Shown here: positions 40,837 to 41,881 of the stretch, one piece after another
Layout: every line of letters starts with the position of its first letter
Position numbering within the stretch: the stretch's first letter is position 1
Position numbers and translations under genes: made by a program
The notes under the pieces: model-generated
Database searches by the model: none
What the model saw: only the letters and a program-made list of their open reading frames with translations
What the model was told of the DNA's origin: nothing
Source of the DNA: UBA4416 sp044238845
Lineage (GTDB): Bacteria; Bacteroidota; Bacteroidia; B-17B0; Aurantibacillaceae
Assembly (NCBI GenBank): GCA_044238845.1
Contig: JBIICN010000030.1
Location: 1-41,881 of the forward strand
Direction of reading: 5' to 3'
Length of the DNA: 41,881 nt

Positions 40837-41664
40837 ATGAGCAATGTAAGGCTTTTTGAAAGTAAGCGCATTCGTTCGATTTGGAACGAAATAGAACAAA
40901 AATGGTATTTTTCGGTACAAGATGTCATTTTTGTTTTAACGGATAGTATTGATATTAAACAATATATCAAACGAATTATATCTAGGGACGAGCAACTAAA
41001 ATCCAACTGGGGTACAATTTGTACCCTAGTTGAAATGGAAGCCGCTGATGGAAAAAAACGTAAAATTCAGGCAGCTGATACAAAAGGTTTATTACGTATC
41101 ATTCAATCAATACCTTCACCAAAAGCAGAACCATTTAAACTATGGTTGGCGCAAGTAGGATCAGACAGATTAGATGAAATAGGAAATCCTGAATTAGCAG
41201 CTCAACGTACACGTGAATTGTATAAACAAAAAGGCTATTCAGAAGACTGGATAGAGAAACGGATGCGCAGTATTGCAATAAGAGAAGAATTAACCGATTC
41301 TTGGAATCAACGTGGAGTGAAAGAAAAAAAAGAGTATGCTATATTAACCTCAGAAATATCTAAAGCTACTTTTGGATTAACGCCGAAAGAATACAAAGAG
41401 GTAAAAGGATTAAAATCACATAATTTAAGAGATCACATGACTGATTTGGAATTGATATTCTCTATGTTAGGCGAGGCATCAACCAAAGCAATTGTTGACA
41501 CTAAAAACCCGATTGGATTTACTGAAAACAAGAAGGTAGCCAAACAAGGCGGAGATGTAGCCGGAAGCGCTATAAAAGATTTAGAGAAAAAAACCGGAAA
41601 GAAAGTAGTTTCTAAAGAAAATTTTTTACAGTTACCAGAAAAAGCAAAAAAGAGAATAAAATGA
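40837..41664 (+). CDS. Bro-N domain (phage-antirepressor-like) protein
   Basis: A 275-residue protein. Residues ~1-105 form a Bro-N DNA-binding domain (RSIWNEIEQKWYFSVQDVIF, then ADTKGLLRIIQSIPSPKAEP and FKLWLAQVGSDR), as in baculovirus Bro proteins and phage antirepressors. The rest is a conserved helical region (ELYKQKGYSEDWIEKRMRSI, TFGLTPKEYKEVKGLKSHNL, LRDHMTDLELIFSMLGEAST) found in many stand-alone bacterial copies. A lysine-rich tail ends the protein. It likely regulates genes or acts in an immunity or mobility context. It follows the recombinase in the same orientation and may share its transcript; no other phage genes are present. A 29-base palindrome lies within its coding sequence. 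Confidence 0.87.
   Translation: MSNVRLFESKRIRSIWNEIEQKWYFSVQDVIFVLTDSIDIKQYIKRIISRDEQLKSNWGTICTLVEMEAADGKKRKIQAADTKGLLRIIQSIPSPKAEPFKLWLAQVGSDRLDEIGNPELAAQRTRELYKQKGYSEDWIEKRMRSIAIREELTDSWNQRGVKEKKEYAILTSEISKATFGLTPKEYKEVKGLKSHNLRDHMTDLELIFSMLGEASTKAIVDTKNPIGFTENKKVAKQGGDVAGSAIKDLEKKTGKKVVSKENFLQLPEKAKKRIK
41014..41042. repeat. 29-base interrupted palindrome inside the Bro-N gene
   Basis: CAACT, one base, GGGTACAA (41014-41027) mirror TTGTACCC, one base, AGTTG (41029-41042) around a single T. All 13 paired positions match. It encodes the conserved NWGTICTLVE segment, so the symmetry may be a by-product of coding constraint, or an internal operator for this DNA-binding protein. Confidence 0.6.
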
Positions 41665-41754
41665 TTAAATTTGATAAACAGCTAAACTTAGAAAAACTAA
41701 ACATATTTCCCATAAATGGTTATGTATGTACGAAAAAACTAAGCATATAAGCTA

Positions 41755-41767
41755 GTTAGCGGTAATT
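41755..41767 (+). other. attC/attI-like right half-site motif near the recombinase
   Basis: GTTAGCGGTAATT matches GTTAGTGGTAATT at 133-145 (right end of attC-like site 1 and its flank) in 12 of 13 positions and in the same orientation. It lies 90 bases after the Bro-N stop, preceded by AAGCTA. An upstream stretch GCTAAACTTAG (from 41689) may be its weak left partner. The rest of 41665-41881 holds no gene that I can see. If this is a recombination site, another array could begin to the right of the window. Confidence 0.35.
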
Positions 41768-41881
41768 GGCATTTCGGCAGCGTTATAAGCATTTTGATCA
41801 CAAGACGTAAGCGCGTTTGAATTCAGAGAGTTTAAAGGAAAAGTTTTTTAGAGCGAGTGCTTTTTATTTTTTAAGGCTTCG

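Noticed and set aside
39676..41881. Prophage or integrative element
   Set aside because: Only a recombinase and a Bro-N gene are present; there are no structural, replication or packaging genes, and no flanking direct repeats or tRNA target were seen within the window.

Overview
The window looks like a chromosomal segment of a low-G+C member of the Bacteroidota, probably Flavobacteriales-like; the exact lineage cannot be fixed from sequence reading alone. The evidence is TAnnTTTG promoter boxes, a type IX secretion C-terminal sorting domain, WG-repeat and DUF4421 proteins, a two-component-propeller lipoprotein, and the DUF4175 / RsbW-like kinase / YbeY cluster.

Bases 1-3840 are an accessory region with small same-strand genes: a cupin, two RelE/ParE toxin-antitoxin pairs, and a frameshifted propeller lipoprotein. 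They are separated by related imperfect palindromes of about 65-180 bp that open with a TAAC-type half site and end with a GTTA-type half site. This is the layout of integron gene cassettes with attC sites. The array continues leftwards out of the window and ends on the right at a half site next to purD. At the far right (39676-41881) lie a tyrosine recombinase with an IntI-like C-terminus but no IntI-specific insertion, a Bro-N antirepressor gene, and a 13-base motif matching the right-hand half site of the left array in 12 of 13 positions. I treat this as a possible integron-like system, which is inference.

The middle is mostly ordinary chromosome. It runs purD; a very basic secreted protein; mnmH-selD (tRNA selenouridine synthesis); a 3 x 108 bp tandem repeat; a Gcr-type membrane protein; dxs; a GIY-YIG gene bracketed by dispersed repeats; DUF4175 / anti-sigma-like kinase / ybeY / a small secreted protein, in overlapping translational coupling; a nucleotidyltransferase with a small partner; an ABC exporter; rpmH; a large secreted GH18-CUB-T9SS protein; a glycosyltransferase; gcvT; comB; a small membrane protein; an RsuA-like pseudouridine synthase overlapping a GT2-DUF2062 fusion; a DUF4421 protein; small envelope proteins; a WG-repeat protein; a very large sensor histidine kinase; and a TMTC-like GT-C/TPR membrane protein.

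Two dispersed repeat families punctuate intergenic regions. One is the CTTCGAC-nnn-GCTCAG palindrome family (12172-12667, 24129-24144 inside a CDS, 25933-25981). The other is the GGAACACAGATTT family (7872-8197). No rRNA, tRNA, CRISPR array or insertion sequence was seen.
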